From Nostoc sp. HK-01 (GTDB lineage: Bacteria > Cyanobacteriota > Cyanobacteriia > Cyanobacteriales > Nostocaceae), in the NCBI GenBank assembly GCA_003990705.1, contig AP018318.1, forward strand, positions 1,553,501-1,617,500: 64,000 bases of DNA. Reading direction: 5' to 3'. Below, piece after piece: positions 9,908 to 18,599 of the stretch (position 1 is its first letter; each line of letters opens with the position of its first letter). Made by a program: the position numbers and the translations under genes. The notes beneath the pieces are model-generated. The model was not told the origin of the DNA. It worked only from the letters and a program-made list of their open reading frames with translations, and ran no database searches.

Positions 9908-10243
9908 ATGCTCGATTTTCATACATTAGCAGAATTTTCTCGCACCAATTGTATTGGTATTTGTGCTTTTCTTGTACCAGCCAATTTAATTGCTACACTA
10001 TTAACCATCATCTTAACTGCATTACGTAGACCAATATCTCAATTGCAACTAGTTGTAGGAATTGCCATTATTTTTGCTGTTGTGATGGCACTGCACGTAT
10101 TTAGTTGGTTTGTGATTGGTGTTGTGCTGGCTCCTACTTATATATTGTTATCTCTAGCAATTACTTGTTTGGTGGTTAATTTTGCGGCGCTGATTTTCCA
10201 CAAACGCTTTGTCCATCATCCTGGTTTTTCCAAAACCTACTAA
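9908..10243 (+). CDS. Small membrane protein of unknown function
   Basis: 111-residue protein with three hydrophobic segments (about residues 20-40, 50-75 and 77-100) and short charged ends. The amphipathic start (F-S-R-T-N-C-I-G-I-C-A-F) and size match small integral membrane proteins common in cyanobacteria. It lies 53 bases before the aminotransferase on the same strand, so co-transcription is possible. No function assigned. Confidence 0.55.
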   Translation: MLDFHTLAEFSRTNCIGICAFLVPANLIATLLTIILTALRRPISQLQLVVGIAIIFAVVMALHVFSWFVIGVVLAPTYILLSLAITCLVVNFAALIFHKRFVHHPGFSKTY

Positions 10244-10296
10244 CGTTAATAACCTACACCTGTCAAGATGAGAGATGGGGTGATAGGAAGTCACAA

Positions 10297-11466
10297 ATGA
10301 CTGATGATAAGTTGATTTCTCGGATGCAGGCGGTTCAGTCGCCCATAATTCCTGTGGTTGGGGAACTGATTCAAAATTCTCCGGGAACCATTTCTCTCGG
10401 ACAGGGTGTAGTCTCCTACAGTCCACCACCACAAGCGATTGAACTTTTACCCAAGTTCTTAGCGGAACCGACGAATAATCTGTACAAAGCTGTTGAGGGA
10501 ATTCCGCCTTTATTAACTGCATTGACAGCAAAATTGTCAGCTTTTAACGGTATTGAAATTAATGATGACAACTGCATTGTTGTGACAGCCGGAAGCAATA
10601 TGGCGTTTATGAACGCGATTTTGGCAATTACTTGTCCTGGTGATGAAATTATTCTGAATACGCCATATTATTTCAACCATGAAATGGCTATTACAATGGC
10701 GGGTTGTCGTGTGGTGTTGGTAGAGACGGATGAAAATTACCAATTGCGTCCAGAAGCATTAGCCGCAGCCATTACGCCTAAAACACGGGCAATTGTCACA
10801 ATTTCTCCTAATAATCCTACAGGTGTTGTTTATTCCGAAGCTGCTTTGCGCCAAGTAAATCAAATTTGTAGCGATCGCCATATCTACCATATCAGCGATG
10901 AAGCTTATGAATATTTTACTTATAACGGAGTCAAACACGTTTCACCAGGGGCATTTGCTGGCAGTAGCAATCATACAATTTCTCTCTACAGCCTTTCTAA
11001 AGCTTATGGTTTTGCGAGTTGGCGCATTGGCTACATGGTAATTCCCAAACATTTACTTGTGGCTGTCAAAAAAGTTCAAGATACAATTTTGATTTGTCCG
11101 CCTGTGGTTTCGCAGTATGCAGCTTTAGGCGCATTGCAGGCCAAAGATGAGTATTTAAAAGAAAATATCGGGGCGATCGCTAAAGTACGCCAGTTAGTAA
11201 TAGACTCGCTGAACCATCTCCAAGGTTTATGTACTATTGCTCAAGCTGATGGTGCGTTTTATTTCTTTCTCAAAGTGCATACTCAAATGGATGCGTTTGA
11301 GTTGGTGAAACGATTAATTCAAGAATACAAAGTTGCTGTGATTCCTGGTACAACTTTTGGGATGGAAAATGCTTGCTATTTACGAGTTGCTTATGGGGCG
11401 CTACAAGAAAATACAGCCAAAGCAGGGATAGAAAGATTAGTTTATGGTTTGCAGAATATTATTTAA
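10297..11466 (+). CDS. PLP-dependent class I/II aminotransferase
   Basis: 389-residue fold-type I aminotransferase. The PLP-binding lysine is K235 in the motif S-L-S-K-A-Y-G-F-A-S-W-R-I-G-Y. Other hallmarks are the N-N-P-T-G motif in the middle and S-D-E-A-Y-E for the aspartate that contacts the PLP pyridine nitrogen. The sequence resembles the aspartate/aromatic aminotransferase group, but the amino acid used cannot be read from motifs. It may follow the small membrane gene at 9908 in one transcript. A repeat element with inverted ends lies just after the stop. Confidence 0.85.
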   Translation: MTDDKLISRMQAVQSPIIPVVGELIQNSPGTISLGQGVVSYSPPPQAIELLPKFLAEPTNNLYKAVEGIPPLLTALTAKLSAFNGIEINDDNCIVVTAGSNMAFMNAILAITCPGDEIILNTPYYFNHEMAITMAGCRVVLVETDENYQLRPEALAAAITPKTRAIVTISPNNPTGVVYSEAALRQVNQICSDRHIYHISDEAYEYFTYNGVKHVSPGAFAGSSNHTISLYSLSKAYGFASWRIGYMVIPKHLLVAVKKVQDTILICPPVVSQYAALGALQAKDEYLKENIGAIAKVRQLVIDSLNHLQGLCTIAQADGAFYFFLKVHTQMDAFELVKRLIQEYKVAVIPGTTFGMENACYLRVAYGALQENTAKAGIERLVYGLQNII

Positions 11467-11470
11467 TTCT

Positions 11471-11559
11471 CACGCAAAGGCGCATTCGCCGCAAGGCGTT
11501 CCCGAAGGGTAGGCGCAAAGAGTTAGAGAAAATTGACAAACTCTCCGCGTCTCTGCGTG
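11471..11559. repeat. Short interspersed element with imperfect inverted ends
   Basis: CACGCAAAGGCGC at 11471 is matched, with two mismatches, by the inverse of GCGTCTCTGCGTG at 11547-11559. The interior holds a GCCGCAAGGCG/CCCGAAGGG block and the AGAGTTAGAG string. Similar ACGCA-GAG ends and the GAGTTAGAG string occur in the GxxExxY unit at 54909-55367, so this may be a small non-coding relative of it. Confidence 0.5.
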
Positions 11560-11568
11560 AAGCAAACC

Positions 11569-14379
11569 CTAGTTATGGTTAATTTTGACCATAAGTCGCT
11601 TTCGCAGTTCGTCGGCTATTAATATCAATGGTGGGCAAAACAGTAAGATTAGCCAGTAAGAAGGTTGTAATGGTGCAGTCGAGAAGATTGTTTGCAGGGT
11701 AGGAGAATAAATAATTGAGAGAATTAAGAACCATTCCACTGCAATTCCTATCCAGATTAAGCGGTTGGTAAAAAAGCCTAAGCGCAAAATCGAAAAGCGT
11801 TCGGAACGACAGGCAAAAACGTTTCCATCTTGGCAAGCAACAATTACAGCTAAGGTCATGGTTGTGGCTTGGTAATAAATCGCCATCGTGGCAGCACTGG
11901 CTGAGTGAGATAAAATGCTGGGGCTGATGGCTTGTAATTGGGGAATGTTATAGCCATTTGTCCACCACACAAAGAAAAATCCTGCCATTCCTGCTAAACC
12001 CTCCAGCAGTCCTAAAAAGCAGTAAGCACGTAGCAGTAAGGGTTTATCTAATAGTACTTGGGATTTTTTGCGTGGTGGTAACTCCATTGAACCGACTTCT
12101 GGTTTTTCTGCACCTAAAGCTAGTGCGGGAATCATATCTGTGCCTAAGTCAATGGCTAAGATTTGCAAAATTAGTAGGGCTGGTGGTATTTTCAGAAACA
12201 CCATTGCGAGGAAAGGGAGAAACTCTGCCATGTTAGAGGCGAGAATATAAGTCATGAACTTGCGGATGTTTTGATATACTGCCCTACCCTGTTCAATGGC
12301 GGAGACGATAGTCGCAAAATTATCATCGATGAGAACAATATCCGCAGCTTCACGGGCAACATCTGTACCACTAATTCCCATTGCAATGCCGATATTCGCA
12401 GCGCGTAAGGCGGGGGCATCGTTGACACCATCACCAGTCACAGCAACAATATGACCAAGGGTTTTGTATGCTTCAACTAATCTGAGTTTCTGTTCTGGCA
12501 TGACTCTGGCAAATACTAAGCCAGTTTTTTGTTGGTGGAGGATTTGCCTTAATTGTGTATCTGAGAGATGTCCTAATTGTTCGCCTGTGATGGTTCTAAC
12601 TTTACCATTAACTAAACCAATGCGTTGAGCGATCGCAGCTGCGGTTAACCCATAATCGCCTGTAATCATTGTGACTTGAATCCCAGCACGATGACAAAGA
12701 GCGATCGCATCGGCAACTTCTGGACGTGGTGGGTCTATCATGGCCACCAATCCTAAAAAAGTTAAATCTTGTTCTAATAAATGATTATCTGGCTGGTTTA
12801 ATTCTGCACTACCTTGTCCTGTGGCAATTCCCAGAACGCGATAACCTTGACTTGCTAGTTGATCATTTGCTGCGACAATTTCCTCGCGCTGAGTTTCTGT
12901 TAGTTCTGGTTTTTCTTCCTTGTGCCATAAATACCGCGAATGTTGCAATACATCTAATGGTGCGCCCTTGGTAAAAATGAGATACTGGGAATCTTCAGCA
13001 TTTGCCAACGGCAAATCACCTTCTAATAAAACCGTCATCATCCGGCGATGAGAATCAAACGGGATTTCTCGAATTCTGGGTGCTTGGTGTTGCAAATCTT
13101 CCAAATTCAAACCAGCTTTAATTGCGGCTACTAATAACGCTGCTTCTGTAGGATCGCCCACTGCTTGCCATTGATGAGAATCGGGGGGATGATTTAACCG
13201 TGCATTGCAACAAAGCGCCGCACCCGCCAACATTAACCGCATTTGAGATTCATATTCAGGAGATGAAATTTCGACTTCTCCTTTGGGTTCATAACCTACC
13301 CCAGTCACATTAATTTGCGTATTAGGAACCCACAATTGGCGGACAGTCATTTCATTTTTTGTCAAAGTCCCAGTTTTGTCGGTGCAAATTACTGTTGTTG
13401 CACTGAGAGTTTCCACCGCAGATAAACGCCGCACTAAAGCATTCTTTTTTGCCATGCGCCTGACACCAATTGCTAAGGCTAAACTCACGGTAGGGAGTAA
13501 ACCTTCTGGGACAAATGCCACAATAATTCCAATGGCAAAAATGAAACTTTCGCGCAGTTGCATTCCCACCAGCAACTTAGTCAGCAGAAATATCACCACA
13601 CCCATACTCAAAGCAATGATGGTAATGATGTGAACTACTCTGGAAATCTGCACTTCTAAAGTGCTGGCTTCCCGCTGCACATTGGCGGTAAGATGGGCGA
13701 CTTGACCAAATTCTGTATGAGTACCTGTGGCATAGACGACTGCTAGTCCGCGACCAGAAGCAACGCTAGAACCTGCAAATACTAAGTTACTGGCTTCGGA
13801 AGCATGAATATTGAGTGCGGTGACGGGTTCGCTAATGCGAGGAACTGGTAAAGATTCTCCGGTGAGGACGGAGACATCGACATATAAAGATTGACTTTCG
13901 ACAAGTCTGGCATCTGCGGAGATTTTATCACCTTCTTCTAACTGCATTACATCGCCACTAACTAACTCACGGGCAGGAATGACAGTTAATTTGCCATCAC
14001 GGTACACTTTGGCTTGGGAAGGTAAGATTTTTTTCAGGGCTGATAAAGCTTTTTCGGCTTGAAACTCCTGCCAAAAGCTAAAAATAGCATTAATCCAAAT
14101 AACTGCCCAAATTGCCCAACCTAATTCTGGTGTTTGAGAAATAAAAGCTAAAATCCCCGCCACCCACAACAGCAACGCCATGAAATGGGTTAATTGGTCA
14201 ATGAAACGCAGAATTAACGGGCGGGTTTGTGGTTCGGGAAGTTCGTTATAACCAGATTGTTTTAATCTTAAATTAGCTTCTGCCTCGCTGATACCTTGGG
14301 GAGTTGTGGTGAGAGTTTTGTAGACATCGCTAGGTGTCAGCGTCCAAATATGAGAGTTTCCATGAGAATTTGCATTCAT
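11569..14379 (-). CDS. Cation-translocating P-type ATPase (type II)
   Basis: 936-residue P-type ATPase with all core motifs. They are T-G-E-S in the actuator domain, the phosphorylation site D334-K-T-G-T-L-T, T-K-G-A-P in the nucleotide domain, and T-G-D and G-D-G-V-N-D-A-P in the hinge. The transmembrane P-E-G-L motif and about ten predicted helices mark type II pumps (Ca2+, or Na+/K+-like), not heavy-metal pumps, since no CPC motif is present. It acts in the plasma membrane. The ion cannot be fixed by eye; the P-E-G-L-L-P-T-V-S segment is compatible with either Ca2+ or monovalent cations. Full length and monocistronic. Confidence 0.9.
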   Translation of the reverse strand: MNANSHGNSHIWTLTPSDVYKTLTTTPQGISEAEANLRLKQSGYNELPEPQTRPLILRFIDQLTHFMALLLWVAGILAFISQTPELGWAIWAVIWINAIFSFWQEFQAEKALSALKKILPSQAKVYRDGKLTVIPARELVSGDVMQLEEGDKISADARLVESQSLYVDVSVLTGESLPVPRISEPVTALNIHASEASNLVFAGSSVASGRGLAVVYATGTHTEFGQVAHLTANVQREASTLEVQISRVVHIITIIALSMGVVIFLLTKLLVGMQLRESFIFAIGIIVAFVPEGLLPTVSLALAIGVRRMAKKNALVRRLSAVETLSATTVICTDKTGTLTKNEMTVRQLWVPNTQINVTGVGYEPKGEVEISSPEYESQMRLMLAGAALCCNARLNHPPDSHQWQAVGDPTEAALLVAAIKAGLNLEDLQHQAPRIREIPFDSHRRMMTVLLEGDLPLANAEDSQYLIFTKGAPLDVLQHSRYLWHKEEKPELTETQREEIVAANDQLASQGYRVLGIATGQGSAELNQPDNHLLEQDLTFLGLVAMIDPPRPEVADAIALCHRAGIQVTMITGDYGLTAAAIAQRIGLVNGKVRTITGEQLGHLSDTQLRQILHQQKTGLVFARVMPEQKLRLVEAYKTLGHIVAVTGDGVNDAPALRAANIGIAMGISGTDVAREAADIVLIDDNFATIVSAIEQGRAVYQNIRKFMTYILASNMAEFLPFLAMVFLKIPPALLILQILAIDLGTDMIPALALGAEKPEVGSMELPPRKKSQVLLDKPLLLRAYCFLGLLEGLAGMAGFFFVWWTNGYNIPQLQAISPSILSHSASAATMAIYYQATTMTLAVIVACQDGNVFACRSERFSILRLGFFTNRLIWIGIAVEWFLILSIIYSPTLQTIFSTAPLQPSYWLILLFCPPLILIADELRKRLMVKINHN

Positions 14380-14697
14380 CCTAAACCCGTTCCTACTCTC
14401 AATAGCATTCGGTTTTCGTATCTTAGATGCTGAGTCTACACCGCTTCATCTACCTGAGAGTAATTTTGAAAAAAAATTATACGCAAATGCGATCGCATTT
14501 TTGTTGAAAGATTTTTTTATAAGTTATTGGTCTGAACTGTTTCATTGTGACAAGGTTGAAGGTTTACCTCGAAGTAATTTAGACCATTGAACAGGCTTTT
14601 GCTGTTTTACGACATTATCAACTTTGTTGTACTGGTCGCAAAGTTGCCCCTTGATCAGTTGTAATTCGAGGCAAAGTCCAGTTAGCTTCAGCTATTG
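14380..14697. other. Upstream region of the P-type ATPase gene
   Basis: About 318 bases between two minus-strand genes. I see no credible reading frame. The AT-rich part near 14460-14530 probably holds the ATPase promoter; no operator is recognisable. Confidence 0.35.
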
Positions 14698-15576
14698 CTA
14701 CTGGGATTCTGTAGCAGTTGGCTGTGGCGCAAACTGAATTCGGGGATCTGGCATGAAGGTGTATCTGAGGTACAGTCCACCCCAAATGAATAAGACAATT
14801 AACAAAGCACCAATACCAAGAGGACTCGGTAGCCAAAATACTACTTCTATATGGTTGAGTTCACCGGGTTGGAGTCGCCATAGCAGTTGATTTCCTTGTT
14901 TTTCTGGTTCTACAGCATTTTCGGTGAGTTGAATATTTTTCGCACCCCACGGAGTGTTTAAGCTAAATTCCAAATCAAGGATTGCACCTGTATCTGCGAG
15001 AACGTTACCTTTGCTGGCAATTAAGGACAGCGATCGCAAGTCTAAATCATAAATTAATCGATTCCGAACTACCAGTAAAAAATTATTCTGAAATAACAGC
15101 AAATTTGATTCAATCTTTGGTAATTCAGAATCAGTTTCGCTGGTTGTAGCTGCTACTTTTTGATTATTATGGGAATTAAAAAACTCATTAAATTTAGTTT
15201 GTAATTCTTGACCATTACTAAAGGGAATTGTCACTATAACTTCTTCTTGAGAAATTCTGCGGACTTTCCCTTCCAGTTTACGGGTACGGGTTTCTATACT
15301 ATCTAACCAGGCATATATATAATCACCACTAAAACTAGTGAGTCGTTCACCTAACTTAATATGCTGCACTAGTTCGCCGCTATTGGAGTGGTTAAAGTTC
15401 ACGCCGACATCATACTTGACGCAACCAGATAGCAGTAGAGATGTTAACACGACTAACCACAGCAAAGGCTTGCGAGTGGCAAAAAGCTTGTTTCCACTGT
15501 GTCCTATGTTTCGGTTTAACAAGCCTAATGGTCGAATTAACCACATCAACATCTTTCCCAACTTAGAAAAATTCAT
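14698..15576 (-). CDS. DUF3153 lipoprotein
   Basis: Protein of about 292 residues with an N-terminal hydrophobic segment ending in the lipobox L-L-S-G-C, so it is probably lipid-anchored. A domain beginning K-Y-D-V-G-V-N-F matches the cyanobacterial DUF3153 pattern. A second hydrophobic helix lies near residues 264-282, followed by a short tail. AGGAG lies 10 bases before this ATG; a GTG one codon earlier is equally well placed. The family is largely confined to oxygenic phototrophs and has no established function. It is followed 160 bases upstream on the map by the same-strand TPR gene. Confidence 0.75.
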   Translation of the reverse strand: MNFSKLGKMLMWLIRPLGLLNRNIGHSGNKLFATRKPLLWLVVLTSLLLSGCVKYDVGVNFNHSNSGELVQHIKLGERLTSFSGDYIYAWLDSIETRTRKLEGKVRRISQEEVIVTIPFSNGQELQTKFNEFFNSHNNQKVAATTSETDSELPKIESNLLLFQNNFLLVVRNRLIYDLDLRSLSLIASKGNVLADTGAILDLEFSLNTPWGAKNIQLTENAVEPEKQGNQLLWRLQPGELNHIEVVFWLPSPLGIGALLIVLFIWGGLYLRYTFMPDPRIQFAPQPTATESQ

Positions 15577-15737
15577 CACTGTATTTCTCCTAAAAAAGTC
15601 GATTAAGGATAAAGTTCAAAGGAGGAAATTACAATTTCCTATTTTATTTTTTCCCTTTTTTCATCCTTTATCCTTATTCATGGGATTTAGTCAAATAACT
15701 TAACTAATCTTGACTTTTTATTTTTACTAGAAGTACT

Positions 15738-16268
15738 TTAAAAAGCCAACCAAGTTAAGTAAGAGATAATTAATCCAATAGCAGTTATTGCTACCCAAAT
15801 AAAGCGATTATCTTTAGTATTCACTTGACTAAGATCAACAAATTCGGTTTCAGCAGGTTTTTTCTTGGCTGAAGATTTGGGGGGATTAGCAGCAATACGC
15901 ACTTTGGATTCATTATCTGACAATGCACCTAAATCTGGAATTTCGGTCATCCATTCGCTTGGTCGTTTCAGCTTTGGTGCTTGAAGAATGTAAAGCAATC
16001 GCCGAGCTTGTTTGTTAGTTTCTGAGTGGGGATGTCGTTGGAGTTGTTTGCAAAGCGCGATCGCTTCTTCATTTCTGCCAGCAGCTTCATAAGCTGTTAC
16101 TAGCCATATTTGCACTTCACCCCCTAGGCGGGAATTGCGAACTAACAAGGCACTGGCCTTTTCCAAATTTTCTACAGCTTCTCGATATTGCCCATTTTCA
16201 AAGGCAAGTCTCCCGGCTTGGTAACGCTTGCTGGCAATTTCTAAACTTTGTTCACTCACGTTTTGCAT
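15738..16268 (-). CDS. TPR protein with C-terminal membrane anchor
   Basis: 176-residue protein. Residues about 10-75 hold two to three TPR-like helix pairs (A-S-K-R-Y-Q-A-G-R-L-A-F-E-N-G-Q-Y and E-A-A-G-R-N-E-E-A-I). A linker rich in Lys and Pro follows, and the last 20 residues form one transmembrane helix (I-W-V-A-I-T-A-I-G-L-I). It is probably tail-anchored with the TPR domain in the cytoplasm. It may be transcribed ahead of the DUF3153 gene. The partner is unknown. Confidence 0.7.
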   Translation of the reverse strand: MQNVSEQSLEIASKRYQAGRLAFENGQYREAVENLEKASALLVRNSRLGGEVQIWLVTAYEAAGRNEEAIALCKQLQRHPHSETNKQARRLLYILQAPKLKRPSEWMTEIPDLGALSDNESKVRIAANPPKSSAKKKPAETEFVDLSQVNTKDNRFIWVAITAIGLIISYLTWLAF

Positions 16269-16419
16269 ACTAAATCAGCACTGCTTTAATTTTGCCAATG
16301 CCAGTAATCTTTTTGTAATCTTTTTAAAAGCTGGCTCTCTTCCAGTAAATAAACTTTTAAAATTTTAACTAGTAGTCATCTGTAAAAACCCCTAATTATT
16401 CAATGCAGGTGAGCAAAAT

Positions 16420-16875
16420 ATGGTAAGTATCAAGCTTTCTCAACTCAATTGGCTAGGAGCAGGAATTACTCTGGTATTGATGAGTACCGCAATTGCTCCA
16501 GCTTCAGCCCAATATATTGTGATTGATCGCAGCAATCCATTTGGTGTGAGTCAGCAACCTGCTGTTGGTTCTTTTATTTATGGTAGTCCGATTCCCACAC
16601 CCATGCCCGTAGATCCCTCAACAGGATTAATACCGAGTGGGCCTATATACCCCCAGCCTATGTATCCCAAGGCTATCTATCCCAGCACTATCTATCCTGA
16701 TTATTATCCTCAAGTTAGGCATAACAGGTTCAATAATTCCACACTGGTAAACCCGACTTTAATCAATCCCATTATTAAGGATTCAACCATAGTCAATCCA
16801 GTAATCATCAATAATTCCTGGCAGCGGACACCATTTAGAGGGCGATCGCGGGTAATTATCAGAAGTCCTTGGTAA
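16420..16875 (+). CDS. Exported Pro/Tyr/Asn-rich hypothetical protein
   Basis: 151-residue protein with a signal peptide ending near A-P-A-S-A-Q. The mature part is low in complexity: a Pro/Tyr stretch with repeated Y-P-x-(A/T)-I-Y-P units, then Asn/Pro-rich repeats of the N-P-x-x-I-N-P type, and a basic end. No enzyme motif is seen. It is probably a structural or envelope protein. The composition makes homology calls unreliable. Confidence 0.55.
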   Translation: MVSIKLSQLNWLGAGITLVLMSTAIAPASAQYIVIDRSNPFGVSQQPAVGSFIYGSPIPTPMPVDPSTGLIPSGPIYPQPMYPKAIYPSTIYPDYYPQVRHNRFNNSTLVNPTLINPIIKDSTIVNPVIINNSWQRTPFRGRSRVIIRSPW

Positions 16876-16883
16876 TGACGTTA

Positions 16884-16956
16884 GTCCTTTGTCATTAGTC
16901 ATTAGTCATTAGTCATTTGTTAAGCCAAAGAACATAGGACAAATGACAAAGGACAA
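16884..16956. repeat. Heptamer repeat hairpin between convergent genes
   Basis: Copies of GTCATTA are followed by a partly inverse stretch (ACAAATGACAAAGGAC). The two halves can pair (TTTGTCATT with AATGACAAA). It sits between the convergent gene at 16420 and argB and may act as a two-way terminator. Confidence 0.6.
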
Positions 16957-16961
16957 AAAAG

Positions 16962-17852
16962 TTAAATAAACTGCGAACCCAAAATCATTGTCCCAATCCC
17001 AACATCGGTAAAGATTTCGAGTAAAAGGGCGTGGGGAATCCGACCATCGATAATGTGTGAAGCCCGGACTCCTTGCGCGAGCGATCGCACGCAACAATTA
17101 ACTTTGGGAATCATCCCTCCACTGACTACACCACTCACAATCAGTTCTCGTGCTTCCCGAATATCTACTTTCGGAATCAACGTAGACGGATCTTTATAAT
17201 CTTTTAAAATCCCTCTCGTGTCGGTGAGCAAAATTAACTTTTCTGCCCCCAACGCCGCAGCGATTTCTCCAGCAACAGTATCTGCGTTAATGTTATAAGC
17301 CTGTCCCGTTTCATCAGCAGCAACACTCGACACTACCGGAATATAGCCATTGCTCGAAAGGGTTTCTAAAATTTTGATATTAACACCGCTGACTTCCCCC
17401 ACAAAGCCGATGCCTTCTTGACCTTGGGGACGGGCAGTAATTAAATTACCATCTTTACCACATAGTCCCACAGCCATACCACCAGCTTGGTTAATCAAAG
17501 ACACAATCTCTTTATTCACTCGACCGACTAAAACCATTTCCACCACATCCATTGTGGGTGCGTCGGTAACTCGCAAACCATTTTTAAATTGGGCTTCTAT
17601 CCCTAATTTATCTAACCAACTATTGATTTCGGGGCCACCTCCATGCACCAGAATTGGCCGCAAGCCAACACAAGATAAAAAAACAATATCGCGGATAACT
17701 TTGTCTTTGAGGGTGCTGTCTTTCATCGCTGCACCACCATATTTAACAACTACAGTGCGTCCTGCAAATTGTTGAATGTAAGGTAGTGCTTCGCTGAGTA
17801 CCCGCACACGAGTAGCTTCAGCTTGCCTGATATACTCAATATCGTTGACCAT
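16962..17852 (-). CDS. argB: Acetylglutamate kinase
   Basis: 296-residue amino-acid kinase. N-terminal V-V-K-Y-G-G-A-A-M binds ATP phosphates and [10 protein letters not shown] binds substrate. Later motifs [10 protein letters not shown] and G-M-I-P-K are typical of ArgB. It phosphorylates N-acetylglutamate, the controlled step of arginine synthesis in the cytoplasm. In cyanobacteria this enzyme is the known target of PII (GlnB), which relieves arginine inhibition; the N-terminal helix typical of the arginine-inhibited form is present before the kinase core. It lies on the same strand as aroK with about 150 bases between. Confidence 0.96.
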   Translation of the reverse strand: MVNDIEYIRQAEATRVRVLSEALPYIQQFAGRTVVVKYGGAAMKDSTLKDKVIRDIVFLSCVGLRPILVHGGGPEINSWLDKLGIEAQFKNGLRVTDAPTMDVVEMVLVGRVNKEIVSLINQAGGMAVGLCGKDGNLITARPQGQEGIGFVGEVSGVNIKILETLSSNGYIPVVSSVAADETGQAYNINADTVAGEIAAALGAEKLILLTDTRGILKDYKDPSTLIPKVDIREARELIVSGVVSGGMIPKVNCCVRSLAQGVRASHIIDGRIPHALLLEIFTDVGIGTMILGSQFI

Positions 17853-18002
17853 CGTGGTTGAGATTTAAAACTTATGCAGTCAGTGTAAAAGACTTTCACA
17901 CTACTCACAATCTCTGCTTTGAAAGTACTGAGTGCTGAGTACTGTTAGCGGTAGCAGGGCGTTGAGCAGCGTGCTGAGTATCAACAGCGCGATCGCTCAA
18001 TT

Positions 18003-18557
18003 TTATTTGTGCTGGTGAGATGTATTATTTTTCAGCACACTAGGAATTGCTTCCATGACTCTGTTAGCGATTTGCTCTGGTGTTTCCCCTTCATATACCA
18101 TAATGTGCAAATCAGCTTGAGAGTAAAGTGGTTGGCGTTGTTCGAGGAGCGATCGCAATTTACCTCGCGGATCAGGATCTTGCAGCAGTGGTCGTGTAGT
18201 ATCCTCAGCTAAACGATTATAGAGTAGCTCCACTGGCACATCTAGCCACACTATTAAACCGTGACGCAAGTAACTCCAATTTTCTCGCCGCAGCACAATT
18301 CCGCCGCCTGTAGCTACTGTCAAATTAATATGGGCGCTAACTTGTGCTAAAACATCACTTTCTAACTGGCGGAATGCTGCTTCCCCTTCTTCAGCAAACA
18401 ACTGAGTGATGGATCTACCTGTGGCTTTAGCAATCACATCATCAGTATCAACAAATCCATAACCCAATTGCTGTGCTAATAACCGCCCTACTGTTGTTTT
18501 CCCAGCGCCCATCATCCCAATTAAGTACAGGCTGACTCCTTGCAATAAGCTGCTCAC
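18003..18557 (-). CDS. aroK: Shikimate kinase
   Basis: 184-residue P-loop kinase. The Walker A motif is G-M-M-G-A-G-K-T-T at residues 14-22, the shikimate-binding D-T-D-D follows near residue 38, and A-T-G-G-G-I-V is present near residue 82. It converts shikimate to shikimate 3-phosphate in aromatic amino acid synthesis. Length is normal. It lies 42 bases downstream of the NB-ARC gene on the same strand and about 150 bases upstream of argB. Confidence 0.95.
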   Translation of the reverse strand: MSSLLQGVSLYLIGMMGAGKTTVGRLLAQQLGYGFVDTDDVIAKATGRSITQLFAEEGEAAFRQLESDVLAQVSAHINLTVATGGGIVLRRENWSYLRHGLIVWLDVPVELLYNRLAEDTTRPLLQDPDPRGKLRSLLEQRQPLYSQADLHIMVYEGETPEQIANRVMEAIPSVLKNNTSHQHK

Positions 18558-18599
18558 CAGTCCCTTTACTCCAGTAAATTCTCAACTCCTCACTTTACT

